Part shown: piece after piece, positions 34,569-44,473 of the stretch
How the letters are laid out: the number at the start of each line of letters is the position of its first letter
Position numbering within the stretch: the stretch's first letter is position 1
DNA from: UBA1660 sp964462035
GTDB taxonomy: Bacteria; Myxococcota_A; Polyangia; Polyangiales; Houyiibacteriaceae
NCBI GenBank assembly: GCA_964462035.1
Contig: CAYXAP010000008.1
Location: 1 to 64,000, forward strand
Length of the DNA: 64,000 nt
Direction: 5' to 3'
Notes under the pieces: model-generated
What the model was told of the DNA's origin: nothing
The model's database searches: none
Seen by the model: the letters and a program-made list of their open reading frames with translations, nothing else
Translations under genes and position numbers: made by a program

Positions 34569-35690
34569 TCAGCGCCGTGCCGCGGCCTGCACCGCAGCCC
34601 AGTCCACCTGGAGCGGCTGCCGGGGCGCGGCCGGCACCTGTCCAGCCACCTCGCGCACGTGCGCGATGCGTGCGTCGTGCTCCGGGTGCGACGAGAGCCA
34701 GTTGGCCATCCCCGCCAGCTCGCTGCCGGAGCGCTGCTTCAGCCGCTCGAAGAAGCGCGCCAGCGCGAGTGGGTCGAGCCCCGCGGCGGCCATCAATCGC
34801 ACACCTTCGGCGTCGGCTTCGGACTCCGACTCGCGGCTGTACGCGCTGCCGTTGGCGTAGCTGGCCGCCTCGCCGGCGAGGCCGAGCCACGCGGAGTCGT
34901 CCCCGATCAGAATGGTCAACGCGAGCCAGCGGCCGGCCCCGTGGGCGGCGCTGCGGATCCCGTGACGTTCGGTCACGTGGGCCATCTCGTGTGCGAGCAC
35001 GCCTGCGACCTCTTCGGGATCGCCAGCCTCCGCCAGTAGCCCTCGCATGACGACCATCTGGCCGCCGGGCAGCGCGAACGCGTTCACCTCGTCACTGTCC
35101 ACCGCGTGAATCCGAAAGCGGAAGTCCCGCTCCGACGCGTGCGGTTCCAGCCGCGCGATGGTCCGATCGAGGAACGCCTGGATCGTGGGGTCGTCCATCC
35201 GCGTCCCCAGCGTGCCCTCGAGGTCGCCCATGGTGGAGTCGCCGATCTGCTCGTCGACCGAGAGCGGAAGGCTCGTGGCGGTCGCCGCCAGGATGTCCGG
35301 CGTGTACCAGAAGAGCAGGCCACACCCGAGGACCAGCAGCGCCGCGACCGCGACCCCCGCGCGCTTGCGGCGACGATGCTTGCGAACCTTCTGGTCCACG
35401 GCACCGAGGTGCTCGGCGATCGACGGATGGCCATGCGAACGGATCGCGTCGGCGAAGCCGGGGGCGCTGCACTGGACGGCGTACCCCTCGGTTCGGGACC
35501 GGCAGATGACCACCTCCGCGTCCATCCCCGCCGCGTCGACGTCCATGTCGTCGTAGCGTAGGTGCGCTTCGCGCCCGTCGCGCAGACGGATGCGGAGCCC
35601 GTCTGGGCCGACGTCGACATCGGCCCAGACGGGCAGGCCACCTTCCGGGAAGGTGACCGAGGCCGCGAAGCCTCCGGCGGCGTCAGCCAC
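34569..35690 (-). CDS. M48 family zinc metallopeptidase
   Basis: A 373-aa membrane-anchored peptidase. The N-terminal about 105 residues form a small strand-rich cytoplasmic domain ending in a very basic patch (KHRRRKRAG). One membrane helix (about 110-130) follows, and then the M48 domain. The zinc motif is HEMAHVTERHG (about 238-248), and the third ligand Glu is in SESEADAEGV (about 288-297). The order suggests an extracytoplasmic catalytic domain like LoiP/BepA but with an added cytoplasmic domain. Its start overlaps the end of the lipoprotein gene by 8 bases, so they are co-translated. Likely role: envelope protein turnover. Confidence 0.88.
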   Translation of the reverse strand: MADAAGGFAASVTFPEGGLPVWADVDVGPDGLRIRLRDGREAHLRYDDMDVDAAGMDAEVVICRSRTEGYAVQCSAPGFADAIRSHGHPSIAEHLGAVDQKVRKHRRRKRAGVAVAALLVLGCGLLFWYTPDILAATATSLPLSVDEQIGDSTMGDLEGTLGTRMDDPTIQAFLDRTIARLEPHASERDFRFRIHAVDSDEVNAFALPGGQMVVMRGLLAEAGDPEEVAGVLAHEMAHVTERHGIRSAAHGAGRWLALTILIGDDSAWLGLAGEAASYANGSAYSRESESEADAEGVRLMAAAGLDPLALARFFERLKQRSGSELAGMANWLSSHPEHDARIAHVREVAGQVPAAPRQPLQVDWAAVQAAARR

Positions 35691-36273
35691 CCATCCCCAT
35701 GCCCATGCCGGCGCTCATGCCCATCGAGGACATGCCCATCTCGCTCATGCCCATGCCGCCTGCGGCGGCACCATCGGCCTGGCCATTGCCCTGAACGCGG
35801 ACCTCGCCCTGGACCTCGGTCTCCGGCAGGTTCACCTGCGCGTTGCCGACGGAGACGACCGCCGCTTCGCCGCCAGAGACGCGACCGGCCTGGATGGTGA
35901 CCTGCGCGTTGCCGCTGGCGTCCACCCCATAGGTGCTGCCGCTCACCTCGGAGTTGGTCAGGGTGACCTGGCAGTTGCCGCTGGCTCGGATGCCCGCACC
36001 GTCGTCGTTGGTGATGGTCACGCCATCCAGGGTGATCTGTTCCTGACCGGCACACTCGATCGGGTCCTGCGCCGTGGGTCCGGTCGCTGCGGGCTCGGCA
36101 GGGTCGTCGACCGGCTCGGCGACGACGGTGGTGGTGGTGTCGTCACCTTCGACGGGCTCCGCCTGGACGGTGTCGTTCCCGTCGCTCGTGCCCGCACCGC
36201 CCCCGGTGGTGGCCGTCGCGATGCAGCCGCTGAGGGCGAGGAGCGTGAGAATGCGAATGGGTTTGGAGCTCAT
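35683..36273 (-). CDS. Lipoprotein with beta-helix-like repeats and Met-rich tail
   Basis: A 196-aa predicted lipoprotein. The signal has lipobox LSGC (Cys at 17) and is followed by an acidic Thr/Asp linker (about 25-65). A repeat region (about 72-150) of short strands separated by turns, such as GIRASGNCQVTLTNSEVSG, suggests a small right-handed beta helix. The last about 25 residues are nearly only Met, Gly and Ser with eight Met. Met-rich tails can bind copper(I), but this could be low complexity. It overlaps the M48 protease gene by 8 bases. A GAGAGAGAC site precedes the ATG at 36273. I do not recognise a family for the repeat domain. Confidence 0.75.
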   Translation of the reverse strand: MSSKPIRILTLLALSGCIATATTGGGAGTSDGNDTVQAEPVEGDDTTTTVVAEPVDDPAEPAATGPTAQDPIECAGQEQITLDGVTITNDDGAGIRASGNCQVTLTNSEVSGSTYGVDASGNAQVTIQAGRVSGGEAAVVSVGNAQVNLPETEVQGEVRVQGNGQADGAAAGGMGMSEMGMSSMGMSAGMGMGMGG

Positions 36274-36294
36274 GTGTCTCTCTCTTTCCTTGTT

Positions 36295-36310
36295 CGCGGA
36301 CGAGTCCGCG
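36295..36310. promoter_or_regulatory. Palindrome upstream of the lipoprotein/M48 pair
   Basis: A 16-base perfect dyad, CGCGGA-CGAG-TCCGCG, is centred about 30 bases before the ATG at 36273, in the 176 bases between the divergent lipoprotein and ettA genes. It could be an operator or a 5' hairpin. A second small dyad, CACCC-AAAC-GGGTG, is at 36348-36361. No partner regulator is nearby. Confidence 0.3.
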
Positions 36311-36449
36311 GTCCCGAGAGGATCCCCCAGCCGCCCCCGTTCCGCATCACCCAAACGGGTGAGGCAGCAACCCCGCCGGATCATTCCGCCCCGAGTTCAG
36401 CGGGCCCCTTGCACACGCCCCGCGACCCGTGGCAAGGGGGTGGGCGCAC

Positions 36450-38126
<1,677 letters not shown>

Positions 38127-38151
38127 GTCGCGCGTCCGCCTGCCTCGCTTC

Positions 38152-38170
38152 CGGTCCGCTGGACGGACCG
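38152..38170. terminator. Candidate stem-loop between convergent genes
   Basis: A 7-bp stem CGGTCCG/CGGACCG with a 5-base loop lies between the stop of ettA and the stop of the minus-strand gene at 38172. No T tract is visible on either side, so termination is only plausible. Confidence 0.35.
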
Positions 38171-38171
38171 C

Positions 38172-38718
38172 TCAGGGCTCGGTCGGCGAGAGCGCGTCTT
38201 CCGCCCGCCAAAAGTGCACCAGGACGTGGACGTCGGGGACGTAGCGGTCCGTGACCAGCCGACCATCGCCTCCCTCGAAGCGCGTCTGAGGCCCGAGCTC
38301 GATTCGCTCCACCCGAAGGCGATGGGCACCGGCCGCGTACGAGGGGTGGAATAGCGGGTCGTCCGGCTCGAGGAGCGTCGCGCCGGCTCGCTCCCTCGAG
38401 GCCGTCGTCAGCTCGAGGGACGCACCCCACCCGTCTCCCTCTCTCTCCGGCCAGAGGTTCAGCCGGACCGTCGCGTCCGCGGGGAGATCGAACCGGCCGC
38501 GAGCGAACTGGAGATGCGTCGTCCCCGCGGTGCTCAGCCAGAAGTAGATGCCTTCGCCCGGCTCGAGGGGCGGGTGCAACGCCCAGTCGTCGCAGGGGCT
38601 CCGCTCGATGCCGACGTCCAAACCCTCGGGCCCGAGCGCCAACGCACGGTAGCGGATCCGTCTCGGAGCAGTTGCCACAGCCGGCGAGAGCGAGCGCGAG
38701 TAGGAGCGAACGGATCAT
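38172..38718 (-). pseudogene. Lipoprotein gene split by a frameshift
   Basis: A signal peptide with a good lipobox (MIRSLLLALALAGCGNC) starts at 38718, but its frame soon becomes Arg-rich shadow sequence. The protein-like body is in the next frame: from a GTG at 38678 it reads 168 aa to the stop at 38172, with segments such as GIYFWLSTAGTTHLQFARG and DVHVLVHFWRAE. That frame has a stop just after the ATG at 38718. The two parts differ by one base, so a single insertion or deletion in about 38650-38705 would restore a lipoprotein of about 180 aa. Either the gene is broken, the assembly has an error, or the GTG product is a real cytoplasmic protein. The body has no family I know. Confidence 0.55.
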
Positions 38719-38763
38719 GCCGGGGTCCTCGCACGGCGAGCACGAACGGACCCATTGTTCCCT

Positions 38764-39981
38764 TCAACGTGGGCTGCCGAAGCGCTCTTCGTAGGCCAAC
38801 GCCTCGGCGTCGCCTTCGTCCGTCCTGCCGACCCGGTAGAGCAGCTGGATCTGGAGCGCTCGGGCCCGCTCCTCGAGCGGTGACGTCCGACTGGTCACAC
38901 CGAACTCTTCGAGGAGCCGAAGGGCGTCCTCGGGGGAGATCCGTGCCCGCAGCTGAGCCGCGGCGAACGCGGCGCCGAACCGTCGATTCCGGTCGAGGAA
39001 CCGAGCTGCCCGCTCATAGGTCCGAGCCGCCTCGCCGGCGCGGCCGAGCCCACGGAGGGCATCGGCCCGGAGCAGGAGCCACGCCCCGTCGTCTTCGTGC
39101 GGCTGGCTGGAGAGGAGCGCTGCCTCGAAATCCCCACGGGCGAGCATCGCCCGCGCCCGAGCCAGCGCGGGGGCCGGACCATCCTCCACTCGAGGGCTGG
39201 ACGACTCGACGGCCGGCGGGTGAGGTCGCTCCCTCGTGTTCGACCGTGCCCGGCGCGCGGGCGCACGACGCTCGTCCCGGTGCCCGTCGTCGACGATCCG
39301 ACGCCACTCCCGCTCGCTACGAGAACGCCAGCCCGCCGCCTCGTTCAGCGACCCGGACGTCCACTCGTCGCCGGCCTCCAGCCGTCGCAGCTCGGCTCCC
39401 TGGTCGTCACGAACGAGCACCGTTCCCTCGAAGACCCGAACGCCCACGGCACCCTGCTCGCGCCGGACGGCGAAGACGGTACCGAGCACGGTCACCGAGA
39501 CGTCGTTCGCGTGGACGACGAAGCGACCGTCCGGCCGATGGGCGACGTCGAAGACCATCTCCCCCGAGCTCAGGCGAACGACGCGCTCACGCGTCTCGGA
39601 GAGGACGTCGAACTCCACGGAGGGAGCACCGATGAGCACGTCGCCGGTGGACAGGCGCAACCGCCGCGGCTCCACCATGCGATTCTGGGTCGCTTCCACA
39701 GGTGCCGCGCGCTCCGCTTGGGCCTCTTGGGCCGTCTTCGCGATCGACGCGCCCGTGGCCGGCTCCCGAGTCGCAGCCCATGCGCCCCAGCAGACACCCA
39801 GCGCGGCGACCGCAGCCGCGGCCCCCGCCACGAAACGCCCTCGACCCGCGCGTCGCACCCGCCCTTCGACACGCGCCCGCGCGATGGCCTCGCGGGCCAC
39901 CTCGGCCGGATCGATGCCACCTCCGATGGGGACCTTGCGCGCCTTGGCCAAGGTCGCGTCCAGCAGCTCGTCCGGAGTCAC
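38764..39981 (-). CDS. FecR-domain anti-sigma-like protein with TPR tail, module 1
   Basis: A 405-aa protein. The N-terminal cytoplasmic about 47 residues could bind the sigma factor encoded upstream. One membrane helix is at about 48-70. A FecR-like domain follows (about 105-215; RVVRLSSGEMVFDVAHRP and TVLGTVFAVRRE), then an Arg-rich linker and TPR-like helices (about 265-390). FecR proteins pass signals across the membrane to an ECF-type sigma factor. No TonB receptor is nearby. Its ATG overlaps the sigma gene stop by four bases. A paralogue with the same domain order is at 54604-55752. Confidence 0.82.
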   Translation of the reverse strand: MTPDELLDATLAKARKVPIGGGIDPAEVAREAIARARVEGRVRRAGRGRFVAGAAAAVAALGVCWGAWAATREPATGASIAKTAQEAQAERAAPVEATQNRMVEPRRLRLSTGDVLIGAPSVEFDVLSETRERVVRLSSGEMVFDVAHRPDGRFVVHANDVSVTVLGTVFAVRREQGAVGVRVFEGTVLVRDDQGAELRRLEAGDEWTSGSLNEAAGWRSRSEREWRRIVDDGHRDERRAPARRARSNTRERPHPPAVESSSPRVEDGPAPALARARAMLARGDFEAALLSSQPHEDDGAWLLLRADALRGLGRAGEAARTYERAARFLDRNRRFGAAFAAAQLRARISPEDALRLLEEFGVTSRTSPLEERARALQIQLLYRVGRTDEGDAEALAYEERFGSPR

Positions 39982-40535
39982 CTGTCGCGCTCCATCAGCT
40001 CGCGGAGGTAGCTGTCGTGGGAGAGCAAGCGCGCGAGCTCGCGCCTCGCATGACGCAGCCGACTCCGCATCGTGGCCGCCCGGGTACCTTCGAGCGCCGC
40101 CGCCTCGACGGCCGTGAGCCCCTCGACCGCGCAGAGCACGAACGCACGGCGCCGGCGCTCCGGCAGCCGGTCGAGCGCGCGGTAGAGGGCGCGAAGCGCC
40201 TGCCGGTTCATCGTGACGCTCTCGGGGTCCACCCGATCGGGCAGCGGCGGGGCGGCCTCGACCGCCGCCCGGCGCGCTGCCGTCCGAAAGCGACGGGCCA
40301 CACGGACGACGATCCGGTACGCGTAGGTATCGAAGGCCGATCGCCCATCGAAGGCGTCGAAGGCCAGCACCACCGCGCTGAGCGCCTCCTGGAGCGCCTC
40401 CTCGTGGTCGTAGCCAGGCCCCAGCTCGCGGGCGACCCAGCGCTCGGCCTTCGGCACGAGCGCCGTCAGGGTCGACTCCAGGTCGCTCGGCCCCTCGCCC
40501 CCTCGAAGCAGGCGCAGTCGGGAGGGGAGCGGCAC
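39978..40535 (-). CDS. ECF-like sigma-70 family factor, module 1
   Basis: A 185-aa sigma factor with region 2 (about residues 20-85; DHEEALQEALSAVVLAFDAF) and region 4 (about 120-175; RLPERRRRAFVLCAVEGLT, then the helix-turn-helix AALEGTRAATMRSRLRHARR). There is no region 1 or 3, as in ECF factors. GTG at 40535 overlaps the TAG stop of the preceding exported-protein gene, and its own stop overlaps the FecR-TPR gene by four bases. All three should be made together. Targets are unknown; no ECF promoter could be matched by eye. Confidence 0.82.
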   Translation of the reverse strand: MPLPSRLRLLRGGEGPSDLESTLTALVPKAERWVARELGPGYDHEEALQEALSAVVLAFDAFDGRSAFDTYAYRIVVRVARRFRTAARRAAVEAAPPLPDRVDPESVTMNRQALRALYRALDRLPERRRRAFVLCAVEGLTAVEAAALEGTRAATMRSRLRHARRELARLLSHDSYLRELMERDR

Positions 40536-41680
40536 TAGTCGAACTCCCACTCCACGCTCACGTCGTAGCCGACGAACCACGAATCCGGCGCGCGGGTGAT
40601 CAGGGGGCCGATCTTCACGAAGATGCCCCCGTGTTGGTTCACGGCGACCCCGAGCTCGAGGGGGAAGTAGAACCGCACCGACGCCCAGCTCGTCTCGATC
40701 TCGGAGTTCTCGTCGTGCTCCTTGGCCACCAGGAGGCCGGCCTCGGCGGTCAGGCCGAGGCGGATCCGAGTCTTGCTCTGAACGGACACGAAACCGTTGA
40801 GCGAGCCGTTCCAGAGCCCTCCAGCGTGGAGTGACACCACGGAGCCGCCGACCAGCAATCGACCGTCGAAGCGTGCGGCGAGGGACACCCGCAAGCCCAG
40901 CGTCGGCCATGCCCACACGGAAGGATCGGGGCGCCCCCACGATTCGAAATATTCGTGCCGTGGGGAGAACCCGTGCACCCATCCGAAGCGGAAGGCCAGG
41001 CCGCTGGGCGAGAGGGGCGAACCCCACCGCCGTCGGCGTTGCCGCTGGCGTGTCGCCACTCGTTCCCGAAGCGACTCGCGCGAGCGTGCCAGCCGAGCGA
41101 TCCGCTGAACGTCCTGCTCGTGTCGCTCACGGAGCTCCTCGAGCTCCCGGTTTCGGATGCGGGCGGCGCTCTCCTCGTAGGCCTCCATACGGCGACGCTG
41201 CGCCCAGAGCTCGTTGAGGAGCCCGACCGCCGCCAGCGCGTAGACCCGGGTGAGGTCCTCGCCGGACGCATCCGCAGGGATCGGGCTGGAGAGGGCTCGG
41301 CCCTCACTGCCGCTGACGACCACGTGCACCACCGCCTCCCGCGGCTCGAGCCACAGGAGCGCGTCTTCGGAGCGCAAGGTCGCCTCGATCCGCTCGATGG
41401 TGAGGGCTGTCGGCTCCTCGTCGCGTTGCTCCACGTCCCAGCCGGGCAGCTGGGTGCGGACCATCGTGACCAGCTCACCCGCGTCCCTCCCGTCGCTCGC
41501 GAGCACGATCAGCCGTGGGGCCTGCCGCGACGGCGCCACAGCCTCCTCGGGCGCCCCCTCGTCGCCCGGGGGGGCTCCGAGCTCCGCGCCGCTCTCGACC
41601 GGCTGCGCGGCGGCCGACGTCGCGAGCAGACACGCGACGAGGCCGATCGATGTGGAAACGCCCCTCATGGGCCGGTGCAT
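40535..41680 (-). CDS. Exported protein with helical domain and predicted beta barrel, module 1
   Basis: About 381 aa: signal peptide (about 5-28, ending SAAAQ), a first alpha/beta domain (about 55-165), and a charged helical stretch (about 165-215; ERHEQDVQRIARLARSRE). The C-terminal half (about 235-381) alternates hydrophobic and polar residues and ends in the aromatic VEWEFD, typical of outer-membrane barrels. The start could be 41680 or the Met at 41668. The first gene of the sigma/FecR module; its first domain shares a faint pattern with the exported protein of module 2 at 53620. It may be the sensor or the target of the pathway. Confidence 0.65.
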   Translation of the reverse strand: MHRPMRGVSTSIGLVACLLATSAAAQPVESGAELGAPPGDEGAPEEAVAPSRQAPRLIVLASDGRDAGELVTMVRTQLPGWDVEQRDEEPTALTIERIEATLRSEDALLWLEPREAVVHVVVSGSEGRALSSPIPADASGEDLTRVYALAAVGLLNELWAQRRRMEAYEESAARIRNRELEELRERHEQDVQRIARLARSRESLRERVATRQRQRRRRWGSPLSPSGLAFRFGWVHGFSPRHEYFESWGRPDPSVWAWPTLGLRVSLAARFDGRLLVGGSVVSLHAGGLWNGSLNGFVSVQSKTRIRLGLTAEAGLLVAKEHDENSEIETSWASVRFYFPLELGVAVNQHGGIFVKIGPLITRAPDSWFVGYDVSVEWEFD

Positions 41681-41723
41681 GCCAGCCTCGGCGACCGAGG
41701 ACACTTCCAACCCGTGCGCCGAG

Positions 41724-42239
41724 TCAGTGGACACCCGTCACGACCGCGGGCGGACCGCTCTTCTCCGGTGTGGCCGGCTCCCGGGAGAACGGCGGACAGT
41801 GGTAGTCGGCGTCCACCTCGAGTGTGGCGTGGACGACCGTCTGGTCGACCGAGAAATCGAACTCGAGGACCTCGGTTCGGGTGCGAACCAGCGAGGTCGA
41901 GTCGTCTTCGCGGGTCACGGACGCGACCCGGTACTCGCCGTCGACCACGAGCCCGACCTCGCCTCCGTTGGCGACCAACCTCGCGATCTGACTCGCCTCG
42001 AGCGCGAGGTGATGCCCCTCGAAGTCGAAGGGCAGGCTGTCGTGCTTCCGCTCGAAGGGCGTGGGCAGGTCGAAGCCGAGCTCCTCGAGGACCTCCACCT
42101 CCCTCCCGTCGTCCAGGACGAGCCGAACCGGTGTGACCCGGACCGCCCCGTCGTCGATCAGGGACGCTTCGGTCGGCGCGTTGGTGTTCAGGACGCACCC
42201 GGCGCACGTCAGGACCATCGAGACCAGTGCTCTCTTCAT
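41724..42239 (-). CDS. Lipoprotein of unknown function
   Basis: A 171-aa predicted lipoprotein: signal peptide with lipobox CAGC (Cys at 15), then a mixed strand domain (about 30-150) with ALEASQIARLVANGGEVGLVVDGEY and a conserved-looking YHCPP near the end. There is one further Cys in the mature part. ATG at 42239 gives the signal; the long open frame upstream is antisense to the SMI1/KNR4 gene. It is 43 bases upstream of the exported protein of module 1 on the same strand, so it may join that operon. It diverges from the gene at 42360. No family recognised. Confidence 0.65.
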   Translation of the reverse strand: MKRALVSMVLTCAGCVLNTNAPTEASLIDDGAVRVTPVRLVLDDGREVEVLEELGFDLPTPFERKHDSLPFDFEGHHLALEASQIARLVANGGEVGLVVDGEYRVASVTREDDSTSLVRTRTEVLEFDFSVDQTVVHATLEVDADYHCPPFSREPATPEKSGPPAVVTGVH

Positions 42240-42359
42240 GACCCGGTTAGTGCGAGTCCCGACGCAACCGTGCCATTTTTCTCGCCTCCCGATTCCGAGC
42301 TCGTCCGTCCCGGTGACCACTCGTTCCCAGGGCCCGACTTCGAGGAGTATGCTCCGCAC

Positions 42360-43370
42360 ATGGAACCGCTGGCGGCGATCGTGGTTCGCTGGAGCGAGCT
42401 CGACAGCGTAGGCGCGCTGAGGCTCGACGATGGCCGAGAGCTGCGCTTCGGTCGCACGGCGTGCCATGGCTTCACCCCTCGCGAAGGGATGCGATTGTTC
42501 GTGGCGGCTGTCGGACCTCATCCACTGGGTGGCCAGCGTGCGCTCAGCGTCCGCGACGAGCCGATCACGGACGAGGCCGCTGCCCGACGTGCGGAAGCCA
42601 ACGCCGAGCAGGCGAGACGCGCGGCGCTGGAGCCCGTCGAAGCGATGGCTGGTGCAATGGCACCGATGGCGCTCGACGAAGGCTACCAGCCGACGATCGA
42701 CGAGATCGAGGACCTGCTCCCTCCGCGGACTCGCGCGCTCCTGGCGAGCATTCGTACCGACCGACACCGCTTCGGGGAGCTGATGTGGGACGGATCGCCA
42801 TGGCCATTCTACGACCCATGCCTGCGAGCGTTCGGGTCCGATGGAGCTGGCAATGTGTTCGCCCTCCACGTGCACCCACCTCGACTGCTCGAGGGCCGAC
42901 CCGCGCCGGTCGTGTTCTGGGACCACGAACAGCATGGGCACGTGTTTCGAGCGGACTCCTTGGAGCGCTTCATCGCGATGTTGCTCCACGAGGCGATGGA
43001 GGATGATGAACGCCGTCCGGATGCCCAGTGGCTCGCGGGCGAGCTCGCCATCGAGCCCGAGCCCCCCACGGACGACTGGCTGCGATGGGAAGCCAGCGAC
43101 GAGCACGGGTGGCCGATTCCGCGCGGAGCCTCGCGGGAGCCCGTGACGTTCGAGGGCACGTTGGAGGCCGAGCGATCCCTCGCCCGAGCATTGGTCGAAT
43201 CCACCTTCGACGACAGCCGGGCCGCAGAGCGCTTTCGAGCGCTCGACCGCACCTACGTAGACCTGGAATGGCACGCGCATCGGCGGTGCCTCCACCACCA
43301 GGCGCACGACTGGCTCGCCCAGCGTCGCCGCGAAGCCCTGTGGGCGGTCGAGCGTGCCTCGACTGGCTGA
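42360..43370 (+). CDS. SMI1/KNR4 (SUKH)-like protein with OB-like N-terminal domain
   Basis: A 336-aa protein. The N-terminal about 65 residues look like a small OB/cold-shock-like barrel: strand IVVRWSELDSVGALRLDDG, then a GRTACHGF segment and MRLFVAAVG. A charged helix follows (about 75-105). Next is a domain typical of SMI1/KNR4: LLPPRTRALLASI, an FGSDGAGNVFALHV strand pair, VVFWDHEQHGHVF and a helix SLERFIAMLL (about 120-220). The last about 115 residues are helical and charged. SUKH proteins are often immunity proteins against polymorphic toxins, but no toxin gene is next to it. ATG at 42360 is used as the family-like sequence begins there. Confidence 0.68.
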   Translation: MEPLAAIVVRWSELDSVGALRLDDGRELRFGRTACHGFTPREGMRLFVAAVGPHPLGGQRALSVRDEPITDEAAARRAEANAEQARRAALEPVEAMAGAMAPMALDEGYQPTIDEIEDLLPPRTRALLASIRTDRHRFGELMWDGSPWPFYDPCLRAFGSDGAGNVFALHVHPPRLLEGRPAPVVFWDHEQHGHVFRADSLERFIAMLLHEAMEDDERRPDAQWLAGELAIEPEPPTDDWLRWEASDEHGWPIPRGASREPVTFEGTLEAERSLARALVESTFDDSRAAERFRALDRTYVDLEWHAHRRCLHHQAHDWLAQRRREALWAVERASTG

Positions 43371-43489
43371 CGTGGTGCTTGGCGACAGTTTGAATTCTCG
43401 GCTCCGAACGCTCGTGTTTCGTGGGGGATCCGGGAGGGGGGAGTGTCCCCCGAGATCCGCCGCGCTCGATCGCGGGTATGCTCTCCGCG

Positions 43490-44389
43490 ATGAGTGAGGG
43501 GTTGGAGCTGGAGACCGCGCTGGGGCACTTCCTGGCGGTCGTCGAACACGGGTCGTTCACGGCGGCGGCGAAGGCCGAGCACGTGAGCCAGCCGTCACTC
43601 TCGGTGGCGGTGCGGAAGCTGGAAGAGCGGCTGGGGACGACGCTGCTCCATCGGCATGCGCGGGGCGTGGAGCCAACGCGTGCGGGGCAGATCCTGGTGG
43701 AGCGCTCGCGGCAGGCGCGGGGCGCGCTCGAAGCCGCGGGCGACGAGATCGCGACGCTCCAGAGCGAGCCGCGCGGTCGCTATCGACTCGGCTGTCACGA
43801 GAGCCTCGGCACCTACTTCCTCCCGGGCTTCATGGGTCCCTTCCTCGAGAAGCACCCGGGCATCGAGCTGACGCTCTTCAACGCGAATTCGGTGCAGGTC
43901 GAAGAGGCCATCGTCACGCGCGAGATCGATCTCGGGCTGGTGGTGAACCCCGGCCGGCACCCCGACACCGTCGTTCGCCACCTCTTCGACGATCAGGTGG
44001 TCTTCGTGGCCGCGAGCAAGGTCGCGAAGCGCTTCGACGACCCGGTCGACGCGCTCGCGAACCTGCCGTTGCTCCACGTCCCCGCCATCCGGCAGACCCA
44101 GCACCTCCTCGGCTCGCTGGACCAGGAAGACGTCTCGCCGCCTCGGATGATCGCGTGCTCGAGCATGTCGCTCGTGAAGAGCTTGGTGCTCGACGGCACC
44201 GGCGTCGGCATCCTCCCATGGCGAGTGGCGGTCCACGGCGTACCGAAGGGCCGCCTGGTCCCGCTCGACCTGCCCCGCTACGACGATCGCATCGCGCTGG
44301 TCTGGCGGGCAGACGCCCCGAGCACCGCGGCCCTCGACGAGCTGCGCCAGGGCCTGCGCACCCAAGGCGCGAAGCTCGCAGAAGACTGA
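43490..44389 (+). CDS. LysR family transcriptional regulator
   Basis: A 299-aa LysR regulator: winged helix-turn-helix at about 7-66 (FLAVVEHGSFTAAAKAEHVS, then SLSVAVRKLEERLG), and the co-inducer domain at about 93-295 (PRGRYRLGCHESLGTYFLP, GVGILPWRVAV). ATG at 43490 fits the usual distance to the HTH; an ATG four codons earlier is possible. The neighbours on both sides are lipoprotein or SUKH genes and no obvious metabolic target is adjacent. No LysR box was assigned in the 119 bases upstream. Target unknown. Confidence 0.92.
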   Translation: MSEGLELETALGHFLAVVEHGSFTAAAKAEHVSQPSLSVAVRKLEERLGTTLLHRHARGVEPTRAGQILVERSRQARGALEAAGDEIATLQSEPRGRYRLGCHESLGTYFLPGFMGPFLEKHPGIELTLFNANSVQVEEAIVTREIDLGLVVNPGRHPDTVVRHLFDDQVVFVAASKVAKRFDDPVDALANLPLLHVPAIRQTQHLLGSLDQEDVSPPRMIACSSMSLVKSLVLDGTGVGILPWRVAVHGVPKGRLVPLDLPRYDDRIALVWRADAPSTAALDELRQGLRTQGAKLAED

Positions 44390-44473
44390 CCCCACGCGGG
44401 TGCTCCCCGCCCGCGGACCATTGCGCCCCACCAGCGGATGCGGGTATCCCGCTCCTCCGAAGAGGGGGTGGAG

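Noticed and set aside
42360..43370. Toxin-immunity locus
   Set aside because: The SUKH-like domain suggests immunity, but neighbours are a lipoprotein and a LysR regulator with no toxin-like ORF, so this is not claimed.
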